Shown here: piece after piece, positions 29,726 to 40,363 of the stretch
Numbering within the stretch: the first letter of the stretch is position 1
Layout of the letters: each line of letters starts with the position of its first letter
Assembly (NCBI GenBank): GCA_030063045.1
Contig: JAQSEB010000042.1
Coordinates: forward strand, 1,116,001 to 1,180,000
Direction of reading: 5' to 3'
DNA from: Pratylenchus scribneri
Taxonomy: Eukaryota; Nematoda; Chromadorea; Rhabditida; Pratylenchidae
DNA: 64,000 bases
Translations under genes and position numbers: made by a program
The notes under the pieces: model-generated
The model's input: only the letters and a program-made list of their open reading frames with translations
What the model was told of the DNA's origin: nothing
Database searches by the model: none

Positions 29726-29863
29726 CTCTTTTTTAGACCCCTCATTAATCATATGACGTCATAACTGGATTTCGAAATAATAATTTATTCAAAAATATTT
29801 TAAAAAATACAATATAAAAGCGATAAATTGGAAAGGTTACAATAAAAATGGGGAGTGAGTAAA

Positions 29864-32800
29864 TTAGTCCGAATTGTATCCAAAATCATGAATGGTAAGG
29901 GTTTGGGGATCGATGATCCCCTTTCCCACATATGGACGATAAATTTTGATCATTTCTTGGGATAGGACATGTCCTTCTACAATAGAGGGGCGGAGAAAAT
30001 GGGGATAAATGATATTGATCGTTTCAATCTCTCCCGTTCTTCCATATTTCAAAACCATCTTCTTGAATTTCTCGTAATGGAGTCCGTCCCGGTGTTCGGC
30101 ATCGTACGTGATTGTAATTCCTCGAATCTTGAGCACATATTCAAAGGGGGCATTCGGGTCGTCCTTTCGCCGAAGTTTCAGGCCATACTGTTTGGCTCCC
30201 CCAAAAACGCATTCGACAATCTCATGGTCGGGGCATTCATCTGTAAAATCCCCAATATGGGGACCCAACTCCAAAGGACAGTCATTTTCCGGCGCCGCAA
30301 AGATTAAACTGTCCGTATCGACATACAAAAGTGTGCAACCTGGGGAGCGGACCACTTTTTGCATGTACTTGAGGAGGGTGAGCCTGGCACAACTGGTCGT
30401 CCAGGCGGAAATGGTCACATTCGAAGTATTGTGTTCCTGGACAAAATCCTCCTTCATTGTGTAATTGATGAGCAGGACTCCCGGTGCAATTTCATGGGGA
30501 GGCAACATGTTAATGTCCCTTCGATCCAAAAGATCCCCATATTCGGATGGTTGCTCGGTAATGACCGTTTTGACCATCTCCCTATTCTTTAGACTGAAGC
30601 GCCCCCATAGCGAATTGAGGCACAACTTGACCAATGCCCTACGGCCCTTGTTGGTCTTCATCTTTTCGGGATCAATGACTACCCCAAATTTTTCCTCACA
30701 TGCTTTTATGAACTTGATTTGGGCTTCCTTATCATTTGCCATCCTCTTTTCGAACCCAGATGAATGAATCTTTTCCCTCATAAACTCACGGATGTATCCA
30801 CGAAACAGGTCCTTTGACACTTTTTTTGGATCACTGCCATAGTCCAGCACTCTGATCAGCTCAGTGACCCGATATCCCTCTTTTAGGGCACCATTCAGTT
30901 CGATGGATGTACAGCTGGATGTCCAACTGCGCTCAATGTCCGTGTGTTTGCATTGATAATTGCCGATCACGCCTCCGGTGGGATGTTCTTTGGCACATTT
31001 GGCACAAAGGGGGAATAGCAATCGGGGATCACCATCGATTTTCATGGGAAGCACTGGGACATCACAATGACGGGGTGGTACAACTCGAACCTTCATCAGT
31101 GCCACCTTGAATGGATTATGTTCTGGTCTCGTCCAATTTACTTGCTCGTTAATAATTTTCACATCAGGATGGTCTACAGGATAGCCGATAAAATCATCAT
31201 CCAACATCATATTGACCCATGGGTACAGTGAGGTGACATCATAGTAAAAAATCTTCTCCCCAGGCTTTACCTCATAGTGAAGGCGTGTTGGTCCTGTGCG
31301 GCCGCCGTAGAAACAGTCCCTGATATTAATGGGTCCATAATCTGGATATTCAGCAAACCTTCTCTTCATTTCCGGATTCTGCCTAAGCATTTCTCGAATC
31401 TCACATTCCCATATAATCTTGAGATTAGGCACAAGTGATCGAATTTCTTCAGTTCTTCGCCTATCTGCTTCTCGGGTGAATCCAGCTGTTTTTCCATTGG
31501 GGAGTAGGGTTTGATCGTCCGGATAGCAGCGAGGACAGCCGTGCCACGCACAACCGTGCACCTCCAAGCCTAATTGCTCCTCTTCTACCCAGCCATCGAG
31601 GTAATAACGGCCAACAATCTTCTCGCCATCTGGGGAGTAGGCTGTTTGCACCTTGACATTGTTCTCCTCCCCATACCAGAGAAGGTAATGGAAGGCAATG
31701 GTGGATTGTAGACTTGCCCCGTTGTAGCTTCGTTCAGGCACCAATGCCAATTCATCATATCCAAAGATGGTTTGCCTTGTACATTTTGGCACAGGATGAG
31801 GTAATTGTCAACGCCTCACGCAGGGGATCGAGTCCCATATGGGGAGTGTGAAATCCTACTCGATCAGCAAATCCATCCTTGTCGGGGAGCCGCTTGGAAA
31901 GGTCCATGAATTCATGACGAAAACGGACGAGGGCAGCCATCAAAATGTCCGTGTCATTGACACAGTATTCGGCCAATTTCTCTTCCAGTCTAAATGGCAC
32001 ATGCTTGTTGGTCTCAAACCATTCATCCAAATGTTTGCGCTTCTTTGGCATCATTCCCCCGGCAAGATAGTCGTCCAGGGTAGGATAAATGTCCTTCCCA
32101 TAATTGTCAGGAACATTTGCCAGATGGGGAAAGTACGGCTTATCCGGAATGTCAAGGTCAAAAGTGGGGACCAAGTTTGCCAATGAACAGGGGATAAAAT
32201 TGAAGGAATCACGGAAAAAGAGCTTTAGGCCCTTGACTTTCATTTCGTACAGTTTGTTCCCCCTACGGATAAGCTCGGGAGTATGCCCAATCCCAAAGAA
32301 CAGTTTGTAAATGAAAATAATGTCAAACCGACCTCCAAAATGGGCATAGATGTACGTTTCCAGTCCATGGTCCACTTCCTTGATTAGCCAATTGACAAAG
32401 TCCTCGAGCAATTTTTCAGTCACTCGTTGATCGTCCACAATCGTTTGGGTATAGGGCCATTCCGAGAAGGTGATTTTCCGAGACGGTCCACATATGGCAC
32501 ATTGATGCTCCCCTTTGAGGGAATTTTGCCACTCCCCATTTTCCATGCATATGGTACATGCAACTTTTGCGGAGAGGAAGTTTGGCCGATGTTTTTTCCG
32601 CTTTTCATCATATTTCTCATGCTGGGTCGTTTCCAGATCGAATGCAATATATCGGCATGGTTTTTTGTCAAAAAGTTTGTACGGTTTGATGTAGCACCCC
32701 CGTTCTTTTGTATGGAAATCATAGCAACGTTTGCACCATTGCTCCCCACACACATGTTCGGACCTGCCAACTTGCTTGTGTACATTCACATCCCATACGA

Positions 32801-34103
32801 TCCCGCAATCTCGACATTGTTTTGATCGCTTACAAAAACCTGATTTTTTATGATGATTGAAACAATCCTCGTTGTAAAAAGTCTTTTCGCATCCTTCGCA
32901 AAACTTGTAAAACCTGGTCTTTTCACATGGGAACTGGGGACCGATGCGACTGCATTTGATGCAGCGTTGTTTGCACGATGTTGCATGGCTGGCTGCATCT
33001 CTGTAGCATCGTTCACATGTCAAGCAATATGGCTGGCCGAACAAATTGCCCGATTTGTGAACACCATCAAAGTGGCCCCACATTTTGCCATTTTGCTCCC
33101 CTTTTGTATGGTATAGGATGATAGAGGTGGTATAGTCATTGGGCCCATCTGACAGGATCGGCTTATAGTGACTTACGGAATTGAATATGAAGATTTTGAA
33201 GGTATATTTCCCCGCATATTCCCTGTTCCAATATTCCCGGACCTTGGGGACCCACTCAACAGCATCATAATCCTCTTGATCGAGGGGAGCGCCCACTTGG
33301 CGCATCAATTCTTCCACATCATTTTTGAGTTTCCCCTTCATCCCATGCAAACCTTTTCTGTAGTGGCGAAACTGTTCCCGATAATATCCGCGCACATGAT
33401 AGACAAGTGTGGCTTGCAGGGCATAGAATAGGCATCGATTGTCCGAATCGTTCTCAATTTTGATCAGGCATTTGTCAGCAATCTTATGAGTCACTCCTTT
33501 GCCTTTGGCCGACCCTCGGATTTGCCTGCGCCTGGGGAGCCCGGACCGATCGGCCGTAGTTACTTCAACTGTAAAGGGACTCCCCCAAAGGCTCACACCC
33601 TCTTTCCATTTGGACTGTGCCACTTTTAAAAACATATTCAAAACCGATTGGATGGTGTTTTCCGTGACTGGTTCCAGTGGTGTCCATATGGGGCCTTTGT
33701 CCAGTAGATCGCTGGTAATGGTGAACCCCATCCGATCTGGAGCCTTCGAAAATTGGGCAGAAGTGGCTTTGGACGCCTCATCTGCACAAAATTTGAAGAC
33801 ACCGGACAGGAGCCCTTCCGGGTCTTCGGGGAGTTTGGTGATGACAAATTTTGATTTGAATTTTGTTGTTCGGAACGATTTGATGTGTTCCGTGTCGGTC
33901 GAATTGGGGAGCTGTTGAATATATTCTGCCGCATCATTCACATATTCCTCCCCATTTCCATATTGGTAGACGAATATTTTGGGTAGTTTTTGGGGGTGTG
34001 GATTTTTTCGTCGTCTTGGTAATGTTGAATTTGGGGATATAATTTGCTCGATTTCGAGCAAATTATCGATGAAAAATTTGGGTTTTTTGGAGGATGAGGG
34101 CAT
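29864..34103 (-). CDS. Protein-primed family B DNA polymerase, one frame break
   Basis: This is the Polinton replicative polymerase. The first frame (ATG 34103, closed by TGA at 31755-31757) holds an N-terminal domain, a Cys/His-rich zinc region (about codons 355-475), exonuclease motif I FDLETT (about 490), motif II HFGGRFDI and motif III YCVNDTDIL. The second frame (about 31790 to 29864) holds a GCAWHGCPRCYP signature, polymerase motif A (DVTSLYP), motif B (NSLWGRF) and motif C (YVDTDS), plus the KIRGI segment. All catalytic motifs are present. The frames overlap by about 38 bases and are offset by one; the conserved region continues across the overlap with no missing segment. A single-base indel or a +1 frameshift at the TGA could explain this. 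The TATATAAA box lies 54 bp before the ATG; the frame extension upstream of that ATG overlaps the box region. Confidence 0.93.
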
Positions 34104-34157
34104 TTTTCGCTTTTGGGTAATTGCAATTTTTGAATAGGGAGTGACCTTTTTGGTCAC

Positions 34158-34165
34158 TTTATATA
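34158..34165 (-). promoter_or_regulatory. TATATAAA box of the polymerase gene
   Basis: TATATAAAGTGACC on the - strand lies 54 bp before the chosen ATG at 34103. It helps decide the start, because the longest open frame begins only a few bases from the box. Confidence 0.6.
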
Positions 34166-34799
34166 CTCAAAGGTGGTGAGTCATCGGATATTTGGGGATC
34201 GATAATGTTTTGTGCTGACGTGGCGAAAGCCTATTGGTTCATTTAATTTACTAAAATGAATTTTTATCCCAATTAAAATATAAAATGACAATTGATCCAA
34301 AAGTGAAAATTTATCCCAATTTAATTTTTTATCCTATCCTTTGATCCTTGCCCTAATCTTATTCCTGGGGAACAAATGAGGAAATAGACATATAATCGGG
34401 GAGGAATAAAAATAATAATGATTAATCATTTTTTCCTATTTTTCAGGTACAAAAAATTACAAGAATGGATGATGAGAATATATCTATTTTCTATTATTTA
34501 TTTATATTTTCATTAAATTTTTACTATTCACAAAAATCCGTTTTTATATTTTTTCCAAATAAATTTGTAAATAAAATGTGTCCTTGGAATTTAAAACTAA
34601 AAAGGCGGAAAAAAGTTTGGTCTACAAAGGAAGCGGGCGATGAATTGACTTGTCATTTGGGAATGGGGAATAAATGGGGAACGGGCGGCAAAATTCAAAT
34701 GAAGTGGAAAATAATGGGGGAGGGGGTCTTTGGGTATGGAATTGAGGGAAGAAGGCAATGGGGATTGGGAGGGATGGGTGGCAGAGGGACGGCTGGTCG

Positions 34800-34899
34800 C
34801 TTTCGCTAGACCAGGGCCGCTTTCGTTGGGCCAGGGTCGCTATCATTGGACCAGGGCCTCTCTCGCTGGACTAGGGCCACTGGCATTGGGCCAGAGACA
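34800..34899 (+). repeat. 20-bp tandem repeat, about five copies
   Basis: Successive units read CTTTCGCTAGACCAGGGCCG, CTTTCGTTGGGCCAGGGTCG, CTATCATTGGACCAGGGCCT and so on. The constant core is TGGxCCAGGG. The copies are diverged from one another. Confidence 0.85.
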
Positions 34900-36960
34900 T
34901 TGGAAGGGTTGGTTGGTGTTGGAAGGGAGAGTTGGTATTGGAAGGGGTGAAGTAAAAACCAAATGGGGAGGGGGAATTGGAGTGCGGGATGGAAAATGGA
35001 GGGAGGGAGATTGGGATGGAATTGTGGGTTTGTTGGCATTGGATGCCGGAAAGATCAAATGGAGTGGAAATTGTTCGGATGTAAAAATGGGGAGGGGTTG
35101 GCCACTTCTTCGTTGGACCAGGGGAGGTTGGTGTGTGGGATGGAAAATGAGGAAGGGAGGGGGAGTATGGTAATGGATGGGGAAGATCAAATGGGGAGGA
35201 TGGGGAAGGAATGGATTTTATTGGAATATTTTGGGGAGGAATAATTGTCGTCGATAATATAATGACGTTTTCAAAACTCAAAAATGGGGAACCAAATTTG
35301 GTAAAGATTATTTTAAAATAAAAATCTTTACAACCAAATTTAATACCTCATAATTGGTTTTATTGAATTTTATTTCATTTGTAGAAAAATAATAATAATT
35401 TGTAGTAATTTGTTGTCGTTGAATATTTGAGGAATAGAAATTAAATATTTTTTATTATAGGAATGAGGGAGGATGGGTGGTCCTTTTGAGTTTTGGATTG
35501 AATAAAGAGGGAAATTTTGTATTAAGGGGGAATTTTTATGGGGATTTGGATGGAAGATGGGGATTATTGGCTTGGGTCAAAGGAGAACCTCAATTGGTAG
35601 AGTGGATGAAAATGAAGAGGGAGGATGGAAAATGGGTGGAGAGGGAGGGAAAGTCTACGTCATGTGTTAAAAAAGAAAGGAAAATTATATGTGGGCTATG
35701 GTAAGCGTAAAGACTTCCTGGGGAGGAGAGCCAAAAATGTGACTTAGGGCAATTTATTGACGGTGGGAATGGGTGGAAGGTAGGATGTGGTATGGATCGA
35801 TAGGATGAAGGAAATGGCCTCCTAATGGGTAGTAAATAAAATAGAATTTAATGGGGTTGATTCCAAATTTTCATATATTCCTTTCAACTCCCCAAATATG
35901 ATAATTTTTTAATAATTTAATGAGGAGCTCCCATTCCACTTTTCCTTAGTTTTTTTTTGGAAAATTAATAAGTTTGACAAACTTCCATCACAATTTTCTA
36001 GGGGGAGGGATCAGACTAGGCTCGAAGGCCAAATTTCCATATTTGATCATAATTTTCAACATAATTTTTAATAATTTAACTATCCTCTTCTATCCTTTCC
36101 TTTACTCTTCTTCTCTTTTTGGAATGGACTCTTCTTGAAGTAGAATAAATTTTTTCTCGAGATTAAATTAAATATGCAAAATCATAAAAATAATTTTATT
36201 AATAATTACGGGTGCAAAAATTTTATTTCCATTTTTAATAAGAGGCTCCCTCTGTTTTAGATTCAATCCATTTTTACTTTTCTATTCTATAGTTTTAAAT
36301 AATTTATTGGGTCATCCTTGCTTAGGTCCCCAATAATTTAGTTATTCCCAGTCCACTCTTCAGTTTCGGGGGCAGTGGGAAGAAGAGGGGCAACCAATCA
36401 GGGAAGGGGGCGGAGGACAGACCGAGTACCGTAGGGGATTAGTTTGATTTTAATTTTTATCATATATTTATTTAATTAAAAAAATTATATATTTAATAAT
36501 TTTCCACTTCTTTTGAGAATTTCCGGCTGTAAATTATTTTCCATTTTATCATTTATTAAATTGTTTCAATACAATTTTTAATAATTTAATGACGAGTTCT
36601 TTTAACTTTTTTTCCTTTTTTAGGGTGGGACTAGTCCGGGGGAAAATTCTTCTTTGATTTAATATGATTTGCAAACCATAAAATATTTTTACTAATAATT
36701 ATGAATATTAAAAAGTTCTCCTCTATTTTATTAGAAGCTCATTTGAGTCCGACCGACCTCCATTCCATTGAAAGTTTTGGTCTTTCATCGATTGGGGACA
36801 AGGGAGAGAGAGACTAAAGAAGAAAAAAGAACAACTTTTCAAATTTCGATTACTGAACGCAATCTAAAGGAACAGTTGTTTCAAACTAGCGCGATGCAAA
36901 AAGGAGAGGATGGACATTGACTTAGTATGGCCATGATGGCTGGAGGGATAAAGTGGATGG

Positions 36961-37110
36961 GGAGGCAGTCGATAGGTTGGCAGCGGATGGAGATGGATAG
37001 GGGGACAAGGGGAGGCGGTCGATAGGTTGGCAGTGGATGGAGATGGATAGGGGGACAAGGGGAGGCGGTCGATAGGTTGGCAGCAGCGGATGGTGATGGA
37101 TAGGGGGAGA
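36961..37110 (+). repeat. 50-bp tandem repeat, three copies
   Basis: Units begin at 36961, 37011 and 37061. Each has GGAGGC(A/G)GTCGATAGGTTGG then CAG.GGATGG.GATGGATAGG. The third copy is diverged at its end. It lies just inside the right terminal repeat. Confidence 0.88.
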
Positions 37111-37219
37111 GTGGACGATGGACAACGGAGGCAGTCGATGCCTGCTGTTTGGTAGTGGAGGGAAATGGATTGGGAGAGCGGATGGGAGATGGGTGGCTGT
37201 GGATGAGGTAGACGGCCGA

Positions 37220-37560
37220 TGAGGATGATTTTGGGAGGAAGATGGGCCGGGGGAATGGATTGGGAGATTCTTTGAAAAAATTGGGCGAATCAATTTTTGG
37301 AAATAAAATTTTTATTAAAAATTATTAGTAATTAATTAAATATAAATATCATTATTTAAATGACCTTTTATGGGATTTAGATTTGAAAATTAGACTTTAG
37401 ATGTTGACTTCAGTCAACCATTAAAATTGGGAAGGATTTCTTAGAGATTTTGGTGGGATAAAGCCGAAATCCTAGGGCTTTAGATCTTTTTAGTTTTAGA
37501 TCTTTTTTGATCCTTGATCTCTTAAGCTCCCTTTTGACACACCCTATACAAATGACTACT
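37220..37560 (-). repeat. Right terminal inverted repeat of the Polinton
   Basis: Read on the - strand from 37560 it begins AGTAGTCATTTGTATAGGG and parallels the left end through the GATCAAAAAAGATCTAA, CTCTAAGAAATC and TTGACTGAAGTCAACATCTAA blocks. It lacks the 306-bp duplication seen at the left end. The inner limit is approximate. Confidence 0.88.
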
Positions 37561-37566
37561 TGTATT
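37561..37566. repeat. Right 6-bp target duplication of the Polinton
   Basis: TGTATT is identical to 15889-15894. Beyond it the MITE sequence resumes (TAGGGGTTTTCGATGATGG), and its inverse copy is found near 38000-38035. Confidence 0.95.
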
Positions 37567-38105
37567 TAGGGGTTTTCGATGATGGAGAATCCGAATTTGG
37601 CATTAGTTTTTCATTATCTTTATCTGCTGAACCGGTATAGGTTTACAAACCGGTTTCGAAAAATGCAACTTTGGTATTTTAGGACATATTATACATAAAT
37701 CGACGCGTTTTGATGCGCTGATCACCAATCGTTAATCGGTTTCGCATAAAACCCAAAACCAAAAAAGTTATGACCATTTTAAATTGTTAAGGTGCTTAGC
37801 TGAACTATCTGACTTAAATGGCCATAACTTTTTTGGTTTTGGGTTTTATGCGAAACAAATGAGTGATTCGTGATCAGCTCATTGAGGCGCGTCGAATGAT
37901 ATATAATATAAACCAAAATATGCAAGTTCGATTTTTCGAACCCGGTTTTTGAACCTATACCGGTTCAGGCAAATTAATTTTTGAAAAACCAATGCTATAT
38001 TCGCATTCGTCATCATCGAAAACCCCTAAATACATGTTTTTAGGGAAAAATAAAATTAAAATTTTTTTTTTTGGAAAAAAGGGGGGAACGAACGACACTA
38101 TTACC

Positions 38106-38113
38106 GCCTTTTC
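38106..38113. repeat. Right 8-bp target duplication of the MITE
   Basis: GCCTTTTC is identical to 15810-15817. Upstream in gene direction the helicase exon continues in frame. Confidence 0.92.
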
Positions 38114-39162
38114 CTCGTAAATTTTGTCCAAATTGACAATGTTTTCTTCCATTAATTTGTTGTAGAATTCGCATTTTCCACCGCGTTCCATTATTCGGCA
38201 AATGTGACTTTGCAACACGGAATTTTTTTCTTTCTAAACTTCTTTCTTTAAACATAATTGATCCCGACCGGCAAGTGTTGCTAGTCGGACTTTTCTATTA
38301 AATAATGATGAATGAAAAAAACAATTTCAAAAAATACTTACGATTTGTAGACAGTTTTATTCAATTCACGAACGACTTGTTGTAATTGGAGGTGGGTCCG
38401 AGAAGCGTAGTAGATTTTCGGCACAGTAGATGGGGAAGAATCTGAAATTGTAAATTTTACAACATCTTCATTTTATAAGAATTCATTATTTACCCGATGA
38501 AGAGGAAGGTTCAGCATCCGGCGCATCCGACTGTGAAGAAATTTTTGCCTTCTCCTCTTGAACCCAGGCAATTGCGGCACAAAGTAACGAGAGCGTTTTG
38601 CCGGTTCCAGTTGGTGATTCCAATGCCGCGTTTGTTGACTTAAATATTAAAATTAGACTTATTGATCATTTAAAATCGACAATTTTACTTAAAACATCCT
38701 CATCAACTTATTAAAGAATTATTTATAGAATAAAACTCACTGCATCCAATGCTTTCATGACTTTGGCCATAAATTCTCGTTGGCATTTGTATGGAACATA
38801 AGGAAATTGAATAAAATGATCGCCAATTTGGATCTTCCCGCCCAATTCCTTGTTATTTAATCGTTGTTTCATTATTTACACTTCTAAAATTTCCATTTAC
38901 TAATTTATGCTTTCTTTTTCCATCCATGTAAATATTAATTATTCAAAAAGAATTATTCATAAAATAAAATGAATTTATTTAACATTTTTATTCGGATAAT
39001 TTCATAATGAGAGAAATAGATATTTAATGATAAAGCAAATAACAACATATATTTTTGGTTAGAGAAAGGGTAGATATTTAAATATTTTCCGCTCCAATTT
39101 TGCACAAATATTTCCATCTCATTTAGGGTGCCAAATAATATTCACGCAATTTGAATGGCTGA

Positions 39163-40363
39163 TCATAATTCATAATTCACACCATAAGATTTTCGACGCA
39201 CAGAATAGATCGACTTCACTGTTAGTTCCTTGAAAACAAATTATAAATTTGGAATGTTTTTTTGTGACTAAAACCTTCAATTTCTGAAGACCCAATTCGT
39301 CGGCCACTTCAAGCAATTCAATTTTAGGGAAGTCGTGTTGCTCAAGCAGGGAGAGCAAATGTGTCTCGGCATAATCCAGCATCATTGGAATGTCGTATTT
39401 GACACTGAGTTTGAGTATTTTCATGGCCATTAGGTCTGAAAATTGTGTGAATGTTGTTATTATTTTCACTTTTGTCAATTAAAAAACCGTTTAAGTCCTT
39501 GGAGGAATTTTGCTGGTCTTGTTCGACAATTGTGAATATTTTGGAAGAATTCGGCATCCACATCCATCCCACTGCCATTGGAGTGTAAATCATTGTCGAA
39601 AATGCACGAATATCAAAGTCAGCATCCTCGTGGATTGTGAATGTGTCATTTGCATCCATGGTTCGACGTTCTGACCAATTGCCAAAGAATAGGTTGCGAA
39701 AATAATCCGAATTGGAAGCCAATGCCTAAATGTATACAATTTAGGGTAAAATTTTATTTTAGTACTGACATATTTGTTCACTGCGATGATTTTTTCCACA
39801 GTCGTTTGTTCACCATTTTTTGCTTGACCAGGATAAAGAAGTCTCAAATCAGTGTCCAATGACATCAATCTAAATTTTCAAGAACAATTTATGTTGGTTA
39901 ATTTAATTAAAATTATAAACCCATGTCTGGATTTGTCGGGAAGCACGTTGATCTCAACCTCCAAAACCGTTTGTTCTGCATGATTCAAATTCCAAATGAA
40001 GAAAACATCGTTGAGCTCAAAACAACTGCCATTGTGGAATATGCATCCGTTTTTCGGAATTGTATAGCGACAATACTGCTGACTGACTTGAAATGCAATG
40101 TTGACTTCGGCCATCCACAATTTATTGCAATCTTCTTCATTAGCGGTTATGAACAAATCCAATTTCGGTTTTCCACCATTCACTTGATTGCGTCGTTCCG
40201 CTTTAAGGCACCTAAATTTAGGCAATTTTTCAAAGTATTATAATTAAAATCCATACCAGTTGAACCCGCCAATGTTTTTGGTTCCTTTCCATTCGTTGAC
40301 ATCATTTGTGGCATTAATTGTGAGCTTAATTGTGTCGGATTTTTTATAAATTACACAGGCCAT
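39163..40363 (-). CDS. MATH/BTB (BATH) domain protein
   Basis: Six exons in agreeing phases (40257-40363, 39921-40211, 39770-39869, 39488-39725, 39269-39435, 39163-39228) encode about 322 residues. The N-terminal half is a MATH-like beta domain (KGTKNIGGFNW, LFITANEEDC, AEVNIAFQVS, FIWNLNHAEQTVLEVEINVL). The C-terminal half is a BTB/POZ domain: VNKYxxALASNSDYFRNLFF, FTIHEDADFDIRAFSTMIY, ILKLSVKYDIPMMLDYAE, and LLEVADELGLQKLKVL. Such proteins usually act as CUL3 ubiquitin-ligase adaptors; the family is greatly expanded in nematodes. The BTB order is good. The last small exon (22 codons) is the least certain. The ATG at 40363 is preceded by AT-rich sequence shared with the next gene in divergent orientation. 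Confidence 0.85.

Larger units (their letters stand above)
34166..37219. other. Non-coding right part of the Polinton, G-rich on the + strand
   Basis: About 3 kb follows the polymerase promoter without a convincing gene. The + strand is strongly enriched in G (GGGGA, GGATGG runs) between about 34600 and 35800 and again from 36890. The open frames (for example 34730-35173 and 35477-35704) are Gly/Trp/Arg-rich translations of this bias and lack domain features or a TATA box. Two short tandem arrays lie within it (34800-34899 and 36961-37110). Confidence 0.6.
15895..37560 (+). mobile_element. Polinton/Maverick virus-like transposon, 21.7 kb
   Basis: The element has a full set of Polinton hallmarks: matching terminal inverted repeats (AGTAGTCATTTGTATAGGG at both ends), a 6-bp TGTATT target duplication, an rve integrase with chromodomain, protein-primed family B DNA polymerase, FtsK/HerA-like packaging ATPase, adenain-like protease, double-jelly-roll major capsid protein and a penton-like protein. 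Morphogenesis and integration genes lie on the + strand (17.0-27.2 kb). The polymerase, a CxxC protein and a PAZ protein lie on the - strand (27.6-34.1 kb), together with one broken + gene at 28.7 kb. About 3 kb at the right end is non-coding. The perfect target duplications argue for a fairly recent insertion. Three coding breaks (TAG at 17614, TAG at 28991, frame break near 31755) suggest this copy can no longer replicate on its own. No fusogen-like envelope gene was seen. Confidence 0.97.
15818..38105. mobile_element. ~616-bp hairpin MITE, itself split by the Polinton
   Basis: Outer inverted repeats start GGTAATAGTGTCGTTCGTTC at 15818 and at 38105 (opposite strand). The pieces are 15818-15894 (77 bp) and 37567-38105 (539 bp). 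The two arms pair over most of the element: the CCCTAAAAACATGTATT region, the AACCGGT stretches, and GGTTTCGCATAAAACCC against GGGTTTTATGCGAAA. It is thus a long fold-back hairpin without coding capacity. An 8-bp target duplication with GG-starting ends fits a Merlin-like or hAT-like superfamily; I cannot decide between them. The Polinton inserted into its left arm. Confidence 0.88.
12498..38872 (-). pseudogene. rtel-1: RTEL1-type DNA helicase, interrupted by nested transposons
   Basis: This is a superfamily-2 XPD/RAD3-like 5'-3' DNA helicase of the RTEL1 class, which unwinds D-loops and telomeric or recombination intermediates in the nucleus. Exons run from ATG 38872: 38741-38872, 38494-38638 (Walker A SPTGTGKT), 38342-38441 (YYASRTHLQL), 38114-38294 + 15756-15817 (Fe-S region, split), 15614-15709 ([15 protein letters not shown]), 15313-15492 (DEGHN box), 15169-15268, 14876-15070, 14621-14822, 13480-13713 (SSSTLAP), 13033-13306, 12717-12929 (SEGIDF, QALGRVIRH) and 12498-12665. 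The coding part would be about 760 residues: helicase core only, without the long C-terminal extension. All four Fe-S cysteines are present, but the insertion falls between the third and fourth. The same exon carries an in-frame TAG at 38234-38236. Intron 13713-14621 holds a minisatellite, and the intron after 13033 uses a GC donor. The copy is almost certainly inactive unless a >22-kb intron is spliced out. Confidence 0.9.

Noticed and set aside
34730..35173. 147-codon Gly/Trp/Arg-rich frame in the right Polinton arm
   Set aside because: The G-rich strand bias keeps the frame open; it crosses a 20-bp tandem array and has no recognisable domain or promoter box.
37955..38255. Possibility that the rtel-1 exon reads through into the MITE as a new C-terminus
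   Set aside because: The frame does continue into the MITE arm, but the TSDs and the matching exon half at 15756-15817 show an insertion into one exon.
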